From: Limibacter armeniacum | GTDB lineage: Bacteria > Bacteroidota > Bacteroidia > Cytophagales > Flammeovirgaceae | DNA length: 64,000 bases | Reading direction: 5' to 3' | Assembly (NCBI RefSeq): GCF_036880985.1 | Contig: NZ_JBAJNO010000009.1 | Span: 2,516,501-2,580,500, forward strand | Shown: positions 9,208 through 17,990 of the stretch, one piece after another | Layout of the letters: every line of letters begins with the position of its first letter | Numbering within the stretch: the stretch's first letter is position 1 | Translations under genes and position numbers: made by a program | Notes under the pieces: model-generated | Told to the model about the DNA's origin: nothing | Seen by the model: only the letters and a program-made list of their open reading frames with translations | Databases searched by the model: none

Positions 9208-9236
9208 ATATATCACCGTCTCTGGTGTTATCCTTT

Positions 9237-9836
9237 TTATTTTACTTCTTTCTGTGTTTTCATGCCTTCACAATAACACTTCCTGCACCTTGCTTCATAT
9301 ACATCTGATTCACCTAACACCACCTGCTCACCTGAAGCATCAAAACGATAGGAAAACTGTGCAGGCTCTCCGCATTTCATACAAACCGCATGTAACTTGG
9401 TTACAAACTCAGCAACACTCATCAGCTGTGGCATTGGCTCAAAAGGTTGTCCCATAAAATCCATATCCAAGCCACAGACAATCACCCTAAGTCCATTATT
9501 TGCCAGCTCTGTACAGACTTCTACCAAATCGTTGTCAAAGAATTGTGCTTCATCAATTGCCACTACATCACACTCTGAAACGTGGTCATAAATCTCCTTG
9601 GCATTGTTGACAGGAACCGAAGTGACTGCATTTTTATTATGGGAAACCACATCTTTATCATCGTATCGTACATCAATAGATGGCTTAAAAATCAGGACCC
9701 GTTGTTTAGCTATCAAGGCTCTTGTTACTCTCCTGATCAACTCTTCTGTTTTACCAGAAAACATGGAGCCACAGACTACCTCTATCCATCCTGTATGAGT
9801 GGTGGATGGATTATTAAACCTCGGTTCTACAAACAT
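9237..9836 (-). CDS. tdk: Thymidine kinase
   Basis: This 199-residue type-II thymidine kinase transfers phosphate from ATP to thymidine in the dTMP salvage pathway. Visible elements are the P-loop GSMFSGKTEELIRR, the Walker B-like VVAIDEAQFFD, the lasso-region RFDASGEQVVLGE and zinc cysteines in CMKCGEPA and CRKCYCEG. The start is the ATG at 9836-9834, giving the usual MFVEPRF N-terminus. The open frame extends upstream, but that extension has no family similarity and would overlap the promoter region shared with divergent miaA. A TACTTTTG box lies 67 bases upstream. Confidence 0.95.
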   Translation of the reverse strand: MFVEPRFNNPSTTHTGWIEVVCGSMFSGKTEELIRRVTRALIAKQRVLIFKPSIDVRYDDKDVVSHNKNAVTSVPVNNAKEIYDHVSECDVVAIDEAQFFDNDLVEVCTELANNGLRVIVCGLDMDFMGQPFEPMPQLMSVAEFVTKLHAVCMKCGEPAQFSYRFDASGEQVVLGESDVYEARCRKCYCEGMKTQKEVK

Positions 9837-9902
9837 GACTATTAGGTATTTAAAAATGGAAAAGCACAACTCTTGAAAGCCTTGGTGACTTTCGAAGAGG
9901 TG

Positions 9903-9910
9903 CAAAAGTA
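9903..9910 (-). promoter_or_regulatory. Putative -7 box of tdk
   Basis: TACTTTTG on the minus strand fits TAnnTTTG. It supports initiation at 9836 rather than at the upstream codons of the open frame. Confidence 0.45.
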
Positions 9911-10001
9911 ATGGATTAACTACAAAATTTGGGGACAGGTTAGGATTTTTTAAACCTTTCATCCTGTTTCTTTCAGAAATCGCTGATTTGCACATTTTGC
10001 C

Positions 10002-10009
10002 TAACTTTG
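10002..10009 (+). promoter_or_regulatory. Putative -7 box of miaA
   Basis: TAACTTTG matches TAnnTTTG exactly and lies 25 bases before the miaA ATG at 10034. It overlaps the upstream in-frame TTG, arguing against that TTG as a start. Confidence 0.5.
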
Positions 10010-10033
10010 CCTGATTTTAAATTCAGCGCCACC

Positions 10034-10936
10034 ATGAAAGAAAAGTTACTAGTCGTTATCGTTGGTCCTACTGCTGTAGGAAAAACCACTCTCTGTGTTG
10101 ATGTTGCCAAGCACTTTGAGACGGAAATTCTATACGCAGACTCAAGACAGTTTTTTAAAGAACTAGCCATTGGTACTGCCAAACCTACTCCAGAAGAAAT
10201 GCAGGGAGTTCCACACCATTTTGTTGACTGCATGTCTGTAGCTGATGAATATAGCGCAGGGCAATTTGAGCGAGATGTCCTACAAAAATTAGATTCCCTT
10301 TTTCAAGAAAAAGACATCGCTATCCTGTCTGGAGGTTCGGGGCTATATGTACAAGCGGTATGTGAAGGAATGAATGACTTACCTCCAGTTGATTTTTCGA
10401 TCAGGGATGCTGTTATCAACCAATATCAGGAAGAAGGCTTATCAGGTCTGCTAGAAGAACTCAAGGAAAAAGATCCTGCACACTACGATAGGGTTGACAG
10501 ATCAAATACACAACGCATTATGCGGGCTGTGGAAGTAGTCCGTCAAACCGGAAAACCTTTTTCCTCATTTAGAGACTTGGAAAAAGCAGAAAGACCATTC
10601 CGTATCCTTAAAATAGGGCTAGACAGGGATAGGGAAGAATTGTATGATAGAATCAACCTAAGAATGGACTTGATGCTACAACAAGGCTTGATGAATGAGG
10701 TCAACAGTGTAATGCAATTCAGAGATAAAAATGCCTTACAAACCGTAGGATACAAAGAAGTTTTCGACTTTATGGATGGGCTATATGATGAGGAGGAGAT
10801 GGTCAGACTGCTAAAAAGAAATAGCCGTAGATATGCCAAGAGACAATTAACTTGGTTCAGGAAAGACACGAACACTCATTGGTTTCATCCTGACGAGTTA
10901 CCTCAAATTATAGAGCTCATCGAAGCTACCATATAA
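10034..10936 (+). CDS. miaA: tRNA dimethylallyltransferase MiaA
   Basis: This 300-residue enzyme transfers a dimethylallyl group to N6 of adenosine 37 in tRNAs that read codons starting with U. The P-loop GPTAVGKTTL opens the protein. It is followed by LYADSRQFFKELAIGTAKPTPEE with the DSRQ substrate loop, GVPHHFVDC, SGGSGLYVQAV, RSNTQRIMRAVEV and a C-terminal RRYAKRQLTWFRKD. All are standard for the family and the length is normal. The ATG at 10034 starts directly before the P-loop strand. It is divergent from tdk and ends at a hairpin terminator. Confidence 0.96.
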   Translation: MKEKLLVVIVGPTAVGKTTLCVDVAKHFETEILYADSRQFFKELAIGTAKPTPEEMQGVPHHFVDCMSVADEYSAGQFERDVLQKLDSLFQEKDIAILSGGSGLYVQAVCEGMNDLPPVDFSIRDAVINQYQEEGLSGLLEELKEKDPAHYDRVDRSNTQRIMRAVEVVRQTGKPFSSFRDLEKAERPFRILKIGLDRDREELYDRINLRMDLMLQQGLMNEVNSVMQFRDKNALQTVGYKEVFDFMDGLYDEEEMVRLLKRNSRRYAKRQLTWFRKDTNTHWFHPDELPQIIELIEATI

Positions 10937-10942
10937 CCAAAA

Positions 10943-10987
10943 AATACCCCTCCTGATGAATATGAAAATATTACAAGGAGGGGTATT
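10943..10987 (+). terminator. Hairpin terminator candidate after miaA
   Basis: AATACCCCTCCT (10943-10954) pairs perfectly with AGGAGGGGTATT (10976-10987) across a 21-base loop. It lies just after the stop codon. There is no long T run, so termination efficiency is uncertain. Confidence 0.6.
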
Positions 10988-11362
10988 ATGGATAACTCTG
11001 ACATTTAAGCTAAAATTCATATTGAGAACAAACATTAAGAATAAAAGCTTCCTTTCACATGTCAATTAATGCAATTTAGCCTTATTATCTGAAATACACA
11101 GATAACACAATTTGTCCTTTCCTCTTCCTCAACAGTTCATTGACTCACTTATTCTGTTTTCAAAACTGATTTTTTTGAGATATGCCCAATCAAATAAAAT
11201 GAACAAAACATTTGTTCCCCTGTTTATTAACAAGTTAATTTGCTGAAATCATTAATATTGCTTAGAATTGAACAATTTCAACATAAAGTTTTGATTTAAG
11301 GGTCATTACCTCCATATAACTTACCTTTCAATTACGAAAACTTCATTGCAAATAATTACCTT
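10988..11362. other. Spacer with no recognisable gene
   Basis: About 375 AT-rich bases between miaA and a small hypothetical gene. I see no coding frame, RNA gene or repeat. Confidence 0.5.
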
Positions 11363-11602
11363 ATGCTGTTCAAAAAGGAAGTTTTGGCAATCGTACTACT
11401 AACTGCCATACTAGTGTCATCAATATTCATGGTAAAGAATCCAATGCTGCTTCAAAAGTTCTCTCATCACTTCCACCTTGATCATGGTGTAGATATTGAA
11501 GAGAAACAAGCTGGCAGTGGAGCTGAAGAAAGTACAGAACATAAATTTGGAAGTCTACACCTTTGGGGAAAAGCCTTTGGGTTAATTCCTTCTCTCAGAT
11601 AA
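11363..11602 (+). CDS. Small single-pass membrane protein, unknown function
   Basis: A 79-residue frame starting at an ATG, with an N-terminal hydrophobic segment (residues about 7-23, LAIVLLTAILVSSIFMV), then a His-rich patch (KFSHHFHLDHG) and an acidic middle. The tail is LHLWGKAFGLIPSLR. I recognise no family. It is followed by a strong terminator, which supports a real transcript. The His-rich patch could bind metal but that is only a guess. It has no operon partner. Confidence 0.5.
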   Translation: MLFKKEVLAIVLLTAILVSSIFMVKNPMLLQKFSHHFHLDHGVDIEEKQAGSGAEESTEHKFGSLHLWGKAFGLIPSLR

Positions 11603-11624
11603 TTCGGTAAATGCTATAAACACA

Positions 11625-11662
11625 AAAACGGAGCATTAACACTTCAGTTAATGCTCCGTTTT
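11625..11662. terminator. Bidirectional terminator between the small membrane protein and dus
   Basis: AAAACGGAGCATTAAC (11625-11640) pairs perfectly with GTTAATGCTCCGTTTT (11647-11662). It lies between convergent genes. Confidence 0.88.
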
Positions 11663-11680
11663 ATGCTTTTCAATGTATTA

Positions 11681-12676
11681 CTACAATACATTCTCGTTTA
11701 GTGCATAGTATTCACTTACCTCATCAAGGATTTGAATGATATCTTCTAGTGTCATCGCTTCTACCAGCCTTGTTCTGAAAGGCTTGAAGTTGATCATTCC
11801 CTTGAAGTATTGTGTATAATGACGGCGCATCTCAAAGATACCTTGACGGTCACCTTTCCATTCTACAGAGAACTTCACATGTCGAAGACAAGTATCAATA
11901 CGCTCCTCCAATGTTGGTGCAGCCATGATTTCACCTGTTTCCATAAAATGTTTGATCTCTCTGAATATCCAAGGGTAACCAATGGCAGCCCTACCAATCA
12001 TGATACCATCAATTCCATACTTATTTTTATATTCCAATGCCTTCTGAGGCGAATCGATGTCCCCATTTCCGAAAATAGGAATATGAATATCTGGATGGTT
12101 TTTCACTTCAGCGATATGTGACCAATCAGCCTCACCTTTATACATTTGCTGCCTTGTACGACCATGAATCGTAAGCGCTTGTATTCCCACGTCCTGAAGC
12201 CTTTTGGCTACTTCAAGGATTTGAATGCTATCATGGTCCCAACCCAAACGGGTTTTTACAGTTACTGGCAAATTGACTTGCTTGACAATTTCTTCTGTCA
12301 TCTTCTGCATCTTCGGCAGATCTTTCAAAATACCAGCTCCTGCTCCTTTACAAGCTACTTTTTTTACAGGGCAACCGTAATTGATATCAATCAACTCTGG
12401 CTGTGCCTGTTCTGCAATTGCTGCTGCTTCTCTCATTGATTCGATCTTGTCTCCAAAGATCTGAATGCCTATTGGGCGCTCATAGTCGTATATATCAAGC
12501 TTCTGCACACTTTTAGCTGCATCACGGATTAGCCCTTCGGCAGAAATAAACTCCGTGTACATCATGTCTGCGCCGTTTTCTTTACAAACCGCTCTAAATG
12601 GAGGATCACTCACATCTTCCATCGGAGCCAACAGCAGGGGGAACTCACCTATTTCTAAATTTCCTATCTTTACCAC
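11681..12676 (-). CDS. dusB: tRNA-dihydrouridine synthase (DusB/NifR3-like)
   Basis: This 331-residue FMN enzyme reduces specific uridines in tRNA to dihydrouridine. Family landmarks are LLAPMEDVSDPPFR at the FMN barrel entry, MMYTEFISAEGL, DINYGCPVKKVACKGAGAG with the catalytic Cys, VKTRLGWD, IHGRTRQQMYKGEADW, FGNGDI and MIGRAAIGYPWIF. The start codon is GTG at 12676. No ATG lies between the upstream in-frame TAG and the conserved KIGNLEIGEFPLLLAP, so the non-ATG start is well supported. It stands alone and converges on the small membrane protein. Confidence 0.93.
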   Translation of the reverse strand: MVKIGNLEIGEFPLLLAPMEDVSDPPFRAVCKENGADMMYTEFISAEGLIRDAAKSVQKLDIYDYERPIGIQIFGDKIESMREAAAIAEQAQPELIDINYGCPVKKVACKGAGAGILKDLPKMQKMTEEIVKQVNLPVTVKTRLGWDHDSIQILEVAKRLQDVGIQALTIHGRTRQQMYKGEADWSHIAEVKNHPDIHIPIFGNGDIDSPQKALEYKNKYGIDGIMIGRAAIGYPWIFREIKHFMETGEIMAAPTLEERIDTCLRHVKFSVEWKGDRQGIFEMRRHYTQYFKGMINFKPFRTRLVEAMTLEDIIQILDEVSEYYALNENVL

Positions 12677-12808
12677 TGGATAAAAGTATATTTGGATGCT
12701 GATAGCCTAAACAGCCATTCTAGTGGGTTTGAAGGTGTAACACTTCAAATTAAGCTTCAGCATCAGTGTTAAAATTTCACAACAACGATCATTATTTTTC
12801 CTTAACTG

Positions 12809-12816
12809 TATTTTTG
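12809..12816 (+). promoter_or_regulatory. Putative -7 box of the CPBP-DUF2007-cdsA unit
   Basis: TATTTTTG fits TAnnTTTG, 62 bases before the CPBP start codon. Confidence 0.45.
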
Positions 12817-12877
12817 CAGCCGCCAATAAGGCTGTAACAATCGGTAATGATCTAACGTCGGCACAAAATTACAACAA

Positions 12878-13825
12878 ATGGAATACAAACATATTGATCA
12901 GCAGACACAAAACCCATTTTTACAACTTGTTAAGCTTGTGATTTACATAATTGGGGGTCTGTTTGTAGGACAGTTTCTCGCTTATGGAATGTTACTGCCT
13001 ATTTATCAATTCGACTTCAACGCTGTAAATAACATGATTACAGCGCCTATGAGTTCCCCCGACGTCAGAATCCCTTACTTGATGCTGCAAGCCTGTATGA
13101 GTATATCCATGTTTGGGCTAGCTCCAATGGCATTCTGGCATTTTTCTGAAGAAAAGTCACTAGTCGACATCTGGACATTCAAAGAAAGCAACTGGCCAAT
13201 ATTATGTTTGCTTGGAGGTGCTATTGCTATTGCAGCTATGCCACTCGGTACTTATTTGGGAGCATGGAACCAATCTATGCACTTACCTGAATCACTATCC
13301 TTGGTAGAGGAATACATGCGTGAGACGGAGGACAGACTAGGGGAGTTGACCAAGTTTCTACTTGATTTTGAATCTACAGGGCAATTTCTTGTTGGGCTAA
13401 TCGTCATTGCAGTGTTACCCGGATTATTGGAAGAACTACTCTTCAGGGGCATTCTGCAAAACATTTTACATCGTTATACACGCAATATTCATTGGGCAAT
13501 ATGGATATCAGCATTTGTTTTTGCTGCTATCCATTTTCAGTTTTATGGATTTCTTCCGAGAATGGTACTTGGTGCATTATTCGGATATTTATATTTTTGG
13601 TCAGGAAAATTAATAGTTCCAATTTTTGCGCATTTCCTAAATAATGCCTATACAGTAACCGCGTTCTACTTGAAAAAAGATTTGTTCACAGACCAAGTGG
13701 ACTTCGAACAGGTTAGTACCCCGCCTGTATATGTATTGCTGATCTCTGTAATGGTTTTAGTAGCATTGCTATTTACCTTTTACAAAAGCACTGTCCGCAG
13801 TGAAGAACAGATCCATCAGCAGTGA
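12878..13825 (+). CDS. CPBP family intramembrane glutamic endopeptidase
   Basis: This 315-residue integral membrane protein has about eight hydrophobic segments. The CPBP (Abi, Rce1-like) motifs are visible: EELLFRG with Glu185, Glu186 and Arg190; FAAIHFQF with His219; and HFLNNAYT near the end. The family comprises membrane proteases or related proteins with glutamate and histidine active-site residues. The specific substrate is unknown. It sits upstream of a DUF2007 gene and cdsA, an arrangement I recall as common in Bacteroidota, which hints at an envelope role. Confidence 0.88.
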   Translation: MEYKHIDQQTQNPFLQLVKLVIYIIGGLFVGQFLAYGMLLPIYQFDFNAVNNMITAPMSSPDVRIPYLMLQACMSISMFGLAPMAFWHFSEEKSLVDIWTFKESNWPILCLLGGAIAIAAMPLGTYLGAWNQSMHLPESLSLVEEYMRETEDRLGELTKFLLDFESTGQFLVGLIVIAVLPGLLEELLFRGILQNILHRYTRNIHWAIWISAFVFAAIHFQFYGFLPRMVLGALFGYLYFWSGKLIVPIFAHFLNNAYTVTAFYLKKDLFTDQVDFEQVSTPPVYVLLISVMVLVALLFTFYKSTVRSEEQIHQQ

Positions 13826-13898
13826 TAGAGAAAAGCACACGAAGAAAGATTTTTAATAATTTATAAACGCATTATAACCAATACAACACACACAGTTC

Positions 13899-14105
13899 AT
13901 GAAATGGGCAAAGGTCTATAGCACCAAAGAAATCTATCAAGCTGAGATCGTCAAAGCTACTTTAGAAGAGAGAGGCGTCAATGCTGTAATTGTTGATAAA
14001 GTGGACTCTGCCTATAATGATTTTGGCCAACGCGAAGTGTATGTGGAAGAGAAGTACTTGGATAGGGCAATACTAATTATCAAACAGGATGTTGAATTTA
14101 AATAA
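13899..14105 (+). CDS. DUF2007 domain small protein
   Basis: This 68-residue soluble protein spans the whole DUF2007 fold: KVYSTKEIYQAEIVKATLEERGVNAVIVDK at the start and EVYVEEKYLDRAILIIK at the end. The family resembles the putative signal-transducing Pii-like group, but biochemical function is not established. The last 17 bases overlap the start of cdsA, so the two are translationally coupled. It lies 73 bases after the CPBP gene and is probably part of one operon. Confidence 0.85.
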   Translation: MKWAKVYSTKEIYQAEIVKATLEERGVNAVIVDKVDSAYNDFGQREVYVEEKYLDRAILIIKQDVEFK

Positions 14106-14928
14106 ATATTCCGAGCTGACGCAAAGAGTCGTTGCCGGACTCATTGGAGGACTGGTTATCGTAGCAGGGATCAGTTACAGTGTTTGGACTTACTTTTTTG
14201 TTTTTTTGGCAATCTGCATTTTCACGATGCAGGAGTTTTACAGACTACTCGGACTCGATGGAAACCTGCCATTAAAAACCTATGGCACACTACTAGGAAC
14301 CATGCTCTTTGTGGTAACATTTCTTGTTGAAAAGGGAATATTTGACTTCTATTACATGTACTTGACTTTTGTAGGGTTCTCTACTGTTTACCTTGTCAAG
14401 CTTTACAAAAAAGACGATAAGAAACCATTTATCAATATTGCGCTTACATTTTTAGGAATAGCCTACGTTGCACTCCCAATCTCATTGATAAACGCTGCCA
14501 GCTTTTTTGAGAATGAATACCATTTTGAGATACCTCTCGGTCTAATCTGTATTCTTTGGGCCAGTGATACAGGGGCATACTTCTCAGGAAAAACATTTGG
14601 TAAACGAAAGCTTTTTGAACGTGTTTCTCCTAAGAAAACATGGGAAGGAAGTATCGGAGGAACTATTCTGGCTGTAATTGTCAGCCTTGTGTTTGCCCAA
14701 TTCTTTGATACGCTGGCTACTTGGATGTGGGTAATCTTTGCATTAATTATCGTTATTATGGGTACTTATGGTGACCTTGTTGAGTCTCTTTTCAAACGTA
14801 GTATCCATATCAAGGATTCAGGCAGAAGTATTCCTGGTCACGGTGGTTTCCTTGACCGATTTGATGGGTTACTACTTGCAGCTCCTTTTATCGCTGCCTT
14901 CCTGCACCTGTTTCCGCTAACTAGGTAA
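14089..14928 (+). CDS. cdsA: Phosphatidate cytidylyltransferase CdsA
   Basis: This 279-residue membrane enzyme makes CDP-diacylglycerol from phosphatidic acid and CTP, the branch point for bacterial phospholipids. It has about seven hydrophobic segments, the mid-protein ASDTGAYFSGKTFGKRKL with the catalytic Asp region, SPKKTWEGSIGG, and the C-terminal signature GDLVESLFKRSIHIKDSG...PGHGGFLDRFDG. It starts within the DUF2007 gene (ATG 14089). It ends at a strong hairpin. Confidence 0.95.
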   Translation: MLNLNKYSELTQRVVAGLIGGLVIVAGISYSVWTYFFVFLAICIFTMQEFYRLLGLDGNLPLKTYGTLLGTMLFVVTFLVEKGIFDFYYMYLTFVGFSTVYLVKLYKKDDKKPFINIALTFLGIAYVALPISLINAASFFENEYHFEIPLGLICILWASDTGAYFSGKTFGKRKLFERVSPKKTWEGSIGGTILAVIVSLVFAQFFDTLATWMWVIFALIIVIMGTYGDLVESLFKRSIHIKDSGRSIPGHGGFLDRFDGLLLAAPFIAAFLHLFPLTR

Positions 14929-14951
14929 CACCTAACAAATCCCCAATATAT

Positions 14952-14988
14952 AATACCCGAGATCAGTAAATGGTCTCGGGTATTTTTT
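14952..14988 (+). terminator. Terminator after cdsA
   Basis: AATACCCGAGA and TCTCGGGTATT form an 11-base stem followed by seven T, 24 bases after the stop codon. Confidence 0.88.
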
Positions 14989-15068
14989 TGTCTTTTACAA
15001 TGTACTACCACTATGATGATTTATGTCATATAGCCTAAAAAGACCCTAAAACTGAAGTGGTTATGCTT

Positions 15069-15076
15069 TATATTTG
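15069..15076 (+). promoter_or_regulatory. Putative -7 box upstream of a small membrane gene
   Basis: TATATTTG fits TAnnTTTG, 41 bases before the ATG at 15117. It may also serve cydAB. Confidence 0.45.
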
Positions 15077-15116
15077 TATAAGAGGCAATGGCTTAACTTC
15101 CTCTCATTCTATTATA

Positions 15117-15326
15117 ATGAATAGACAAAATTTCAGTCAGACACAAAAGCTATTCCTGCTTTCTATATTTGCGATGTCCTTATATGTGATCCTCTCACGG
15201 ACACTACCCTTTCTAATTGATACATACCCTACAGACATTGTAAAAAAATGGGTAAAAATAGGGACTGGGTGTCTGTTTGTCCTGTTTGCGGTTTTGCTTT
15301 ACCTAAAGAAAAGTAACCGTACATAA
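15117..15326 (+). CDS. Small two-helix membrane protein, unknown function
   Basis: Starting at the ATG at 15117 (MNRQNFSQ), this gives 69 residues with two hydrophobic helices, about 12-32 and 45-62, and a basic tail KKSNRT. The frame continues upstream to a GTG at 15057, but that extension overlaps the promoter-like box. I recognise no family. It precedes cydA by 83 bases and could be a small accessory protein of the oxidase unit, by position only. Confidence 0.5.
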   Translation: MNRQNFSQTQKLFLLSIFAMSLYVILSRTLPFLIDTYPTDIVKKWVKIGTGCLFVLFAVLLYLKKSNRT

Positions 15327-15408
15327 ATATAAGGCAATCCAGAATTACAGATTATTCAGATGGCAATCAGTTTCAATCTGAATTATTTTCTACTAACCCG
15401 AACTAACT

Positions 15409-16821
15409 ATGAATTTGGATGTCGAAATCCTGGCGAGGATCCAATTTGCCTTCACAATAATGTTCCATTACATCTTCCCACCTTTTACGATGGGGACAGG
15501 GTTTATCCTTGTAATCATGGAAGGCTTATACCTCAAAACCGGTAACAAGGCATTTGAAGTAGCTGCTAAATTTTGGACAAAGATATTTGCAGCCAACTTC
15601 TCCATCGGAGTTGCTACCGGTATTGTGATGGAGTTTGAGTTTGGAACCAACTGGGCGACTTACTCCCGTTATGTTGGAGATATTTTTGGCTCTCCTCTTG
15701 CTGCTGAAGGTATTTTCGCCTTTTTCTTGGAGTCTGGCTTTTTAGCATTACTGTTGTTTGGTTGGAACAGGGTCACTCCACGTGTTCACTTCCTCGCTAC
15801 TTGTATGGTCTCATTAGGATCTCTTATGTCTGGGTTCTGGATAGTTGTAGCCAACTCATGGATGCAAACACCAACTGCTTACGAAATCGTGGGAGAGGGC
15901 ATACAAGCAAGAGCTGTTATCACAGATTTCTGGGCAATGGTTTTTAACCCTTCTATGATGATCCGATATACTCATACCATTATTGGAGCCTTTATACAAT
16001 CTGGCTTTCTGGTTATGAGTGTTTCTGCTTATTACCTGATCAAGAAGCGCCATAAGTCAGTTGCCAAACGGTCTTTCAAAATTGGTTTGTATGTCGCTTT
16101 CTTTGCATCTCTTATTCAGCCCATTCTTGGACACGAACACGCTAAGGTGGTCGCTGAATACCAACCAACAAAACTTGCAGCATTTGAAGGGCTATATGAA
16201 ACCACTGAAAGTGCTCCACTTTATATACTCGGCTTTACAGATCCTGAAGATGAAAAAACATATGGTATCGCCATTCCTGGAATGTTGAGTTTCCTAATCT
16301 CCGGCAGCACCGAACATAGTGTCAAAGGTCTGAAGGAATTTCCTAAAGAAGACTGGCCTGGCAGTATCGGATTGGTCTTTCAGTCATATCACTTGATGGT
16401 CGGCCTAGGAACACTTTTCATCCTTATGACGGCTATCGGTGTACTACTCAACAGGCAACGTAAGCTATTTGAGAACACGCTCGTCCTTAGGATATTTTCT
16501 TGGGCTGTTTTTTTACCAGTGCTTGCCAATCAGGCAGGATGGGTCTCCGCTGAAGTCGGTAGGCAACCCTGGATAGTATATGGTATGCTGCGTACCAATG
16601 AAGCTATTTCCAAATCTGTTACAGGAGAGGAAGTGCTCACCTCTATAATTCTTTTCTTCATACTTTATGTGCTACTATTCTTTACTTGGCTTTACATTCT
16701 TGATAAAGAAATCAAACATGGTCCTGATGATCATGACCCTGAACACTTTGAAAGCGGTTATCTGCATCGGGCTGAAAAAGCTCAAAACATTGGTAAAGCT
16801 ATCAAAGGTAAAGGTGAGTAA
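15409..16821 (+). CDS. cydA: Cytochrome bd ubiquinol oxidase subunit I
   Basis: This 470-residue membrane subunit carries hemes b558, b595 and d and the quinol site of the high-affinity oxygen-reducing bd oxidase. The N-terminal [20 protein letters not shown] contains His20, matching the conserved heme-ligand His. [45 protein letters not shown] and [19 protein letters not shown] are standard. [15 protein letters not shown] is the CydA GRQPW motif. The length suggests the short Q-loop form. cydB follows after 45 bases. It supports microaerobic respiration. Confidence 0.96.
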   Translation: MNLDVEILARIQFAFTIMFHYIFPPFTMGTGFILVIMEGLYLKTGNKAFEVAAKFWTKIFAANFSIGVATGIVMEFEFGTNWATYSRYVGDIFGSPLAAEGIFAFFLESGFLALLLFGWNRVTPRVHFLATCMVSLGSLMSGFWIVVANSWMQTPTAYEIVGEGIQARAVITDFWAMVFNPSMMIRYTHTIIGAFIQSGFLVMSVSAYYLIKKRHKSVAKRSFKIGLYVAFFASLIQPILGHEHAKVVAEYQPTKLAAFEGLYETTESAPLYILGFTDPEDEKTYGIAIPGMLSFLISGSTEHSVKGLKEFPKEDWPGSIGLVFQSYHLMVGLGTLFILMTAIGVLLNRQRKLFENTLVLRIFSWAVFLPVLANQAGWVSAEVGRQPWIVYGMLRTNEAISKSVTGEEVLTSIILFFILYVLLFFTWLYILDKEIKHGPDDHDPEHFESGYLHRAEKAQNIGKAIKGKGE

Positions 16822-16866
16822 TAGTAGCACTTTCTATTGATTAGAAATGATGAACCTTATGCAATT

Positions 16867-17943
16867 ATGGATTACAATGTAATATGGTATTTTCTAGTAG
16901 GGGTACTACTGATCGGTTATGCAATACTTGATGGTTTTGATCTAGGAGTAGGTGCTTTGCACTTATTTTCGAAAGGTGATCATGACAGGCGTATCCTTAT
17001 GAATTCAATCGGTCCCGTTTGGGATGGTAACGAGGTTTGGCTAATTACAGCGGGAGGGGCTCTTTTTGCTGCATTTCCACATGTTTATGCTACTGCCTTC
17101 TCTGGGTTTTACCTACCATTTTTCCTCTTGTTGATGGCTTTGATTTTTAGAGCTGTAGCAATGGAGTTTCGATCCAAGGAAAAAAGTACCGTCTGGCGGT
17201 CTACTTGGGACAAGGTATTTTCAATAGGATCTATTTTAGCCTCTATTCTTTTTGGAGTGGCGATTGGTAATATTATACTGGGAATGAAAATAGGTTCAGA
17301 TATGGAGTACAAAGGAACATTGTTGGACCAACTCAACCTTTATGCTATAATGACAGGTATTTTTGCCTTAAGTATGTTCACCATGCATGGTGCCAATTAT
17401 TTACTGATCAAAACAGAAGGAGCTTTACAAAGACAGGTTCGTAAATGGGCTTTCAATGCATTTTGGGTGTTTGTTGTATTGTATGTTGTGGTAACTGCTT
17501 TTACACTATTAGCAAAACCGGAAATGGTTGCCAATTTCTCATTCGGAAATGTACAAGCTGTTGGGGTAAAACATCCGCTTATTTCTGAACATGAATACAT
17601 CCTTTCTGTATTTACATGGGGCATTGCCATCCTTAACTTTTTGGCGGTGCTTAACATTCACCGGTCATTGTCCAAGAACAACTACGGATGGGCCTTTATC
17701 TCTTCTTCTTTGTCCATTGGGGCATTTATCGCCCTTTTTGCGATGGGCATTTTCCCTAACATGATGGTATCAAACCTTGACCCTAATTACAGTCTTGATA
17801 TCTATAATGCCGCCTCTTCTCAAAAAACGCTTCGAATCATGTTTTACTTAGCTATTGTAGGAGTGCCTTTTGTACTGTCTTATACCATATCCATTTATTG
17901 GGTATTCAGAGGAAAAACCAAAATAGACGAACATAGCTATTAA
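16867..17943 (+). CDS. cydB: Cytochrome bd ubiquinol oxidase subunit II
   Basis: A 358-residue multi-pass partner of CydA. It opens with MDYNVIWYFLVGVLLIGYAILDGFDLGVG, the conserved first helix, followed by GPVWDGNEVWLITAGGALFAAFP and EFRSKE. The ATG at 16867 is used; an in-frame TTG 30 bases upstream adds residues with no family match. It has no signal beyond the first helix and ends at a bidirectional terminator shared with the convergent DUF389 gene. No cydX or cydDC is seen in the window. Confidence 0.95.
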   Translation: MDYNVIWYFLVGVLLIGYAILDGFDLGVGALHLFSKGDHDRRILMNSIGPVWDGNEVWLITAGGALFAAFPHVYATAFSGFYLPFFLLLMALIFRAVAMEFRSKEKSTVWRSTWDKVFSIGSILASILFGVAIGNIILGMKIGSDMEYKGTLLDQLNLYAIMTGIFALSMFTMHGANYLLIKTEGALQRQVRKWAFNAFWVFVVLYVVVTAFTLLAKPEMVANFSFGNVQAVGVKHPLISEHEYILSVFTWGIAILNFLAVLNIHRSLSKNNYGWAFISSSLSIGAFIALFAMGIFPNMMVSNLDPNYSLDIYNAASSQKTLRIMFYLAIVGVPFVLSYTISIYWVFRGKTKIDEHSY

Positions 17944-17945
17944 GT

Positions 17946-17985
17946 AAAAAGGCTGCTTTAAATCTAGATTCAAAGCAGCCTTTTT
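17946..17985. terminator. Bidirectional terminator between cydB and the DUF389 gene
   Basis: AAAAAGGCTGCTTT (17946-17959) pairs with AAAGCAGCCTTTTT (17972-17985), between the convergent stop codons. Confidence 0.9.
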
Positions 17986-17990
17986 AATTT

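Larger units (their letters stand above)
8883..9236. other. Spacer upstream of the sensor gene, with a small direct repeat
   Basis: About 350 bases with no gene. It contains GTAGGGGAAT twice in tandem (8949-8958 and 8961-8970, 12-base period), possibly an operator for the sensor gene, and the thymidine-kinase terminator at 9161-9207. Nothing else is recognisable. Confidence 0.5.

Noticed and set aside
9837-9995. N-terminal extension of thymidine kinase
   Set aside because: The added 53 residues have no similarity to the family and would cross the likely tdk promoter; the ATG at 9836 is standard.
10007-10033. Upstream TTG start of miaA
   Set aside because: It overlaps the promoter-like box and adds residues not found in the family.
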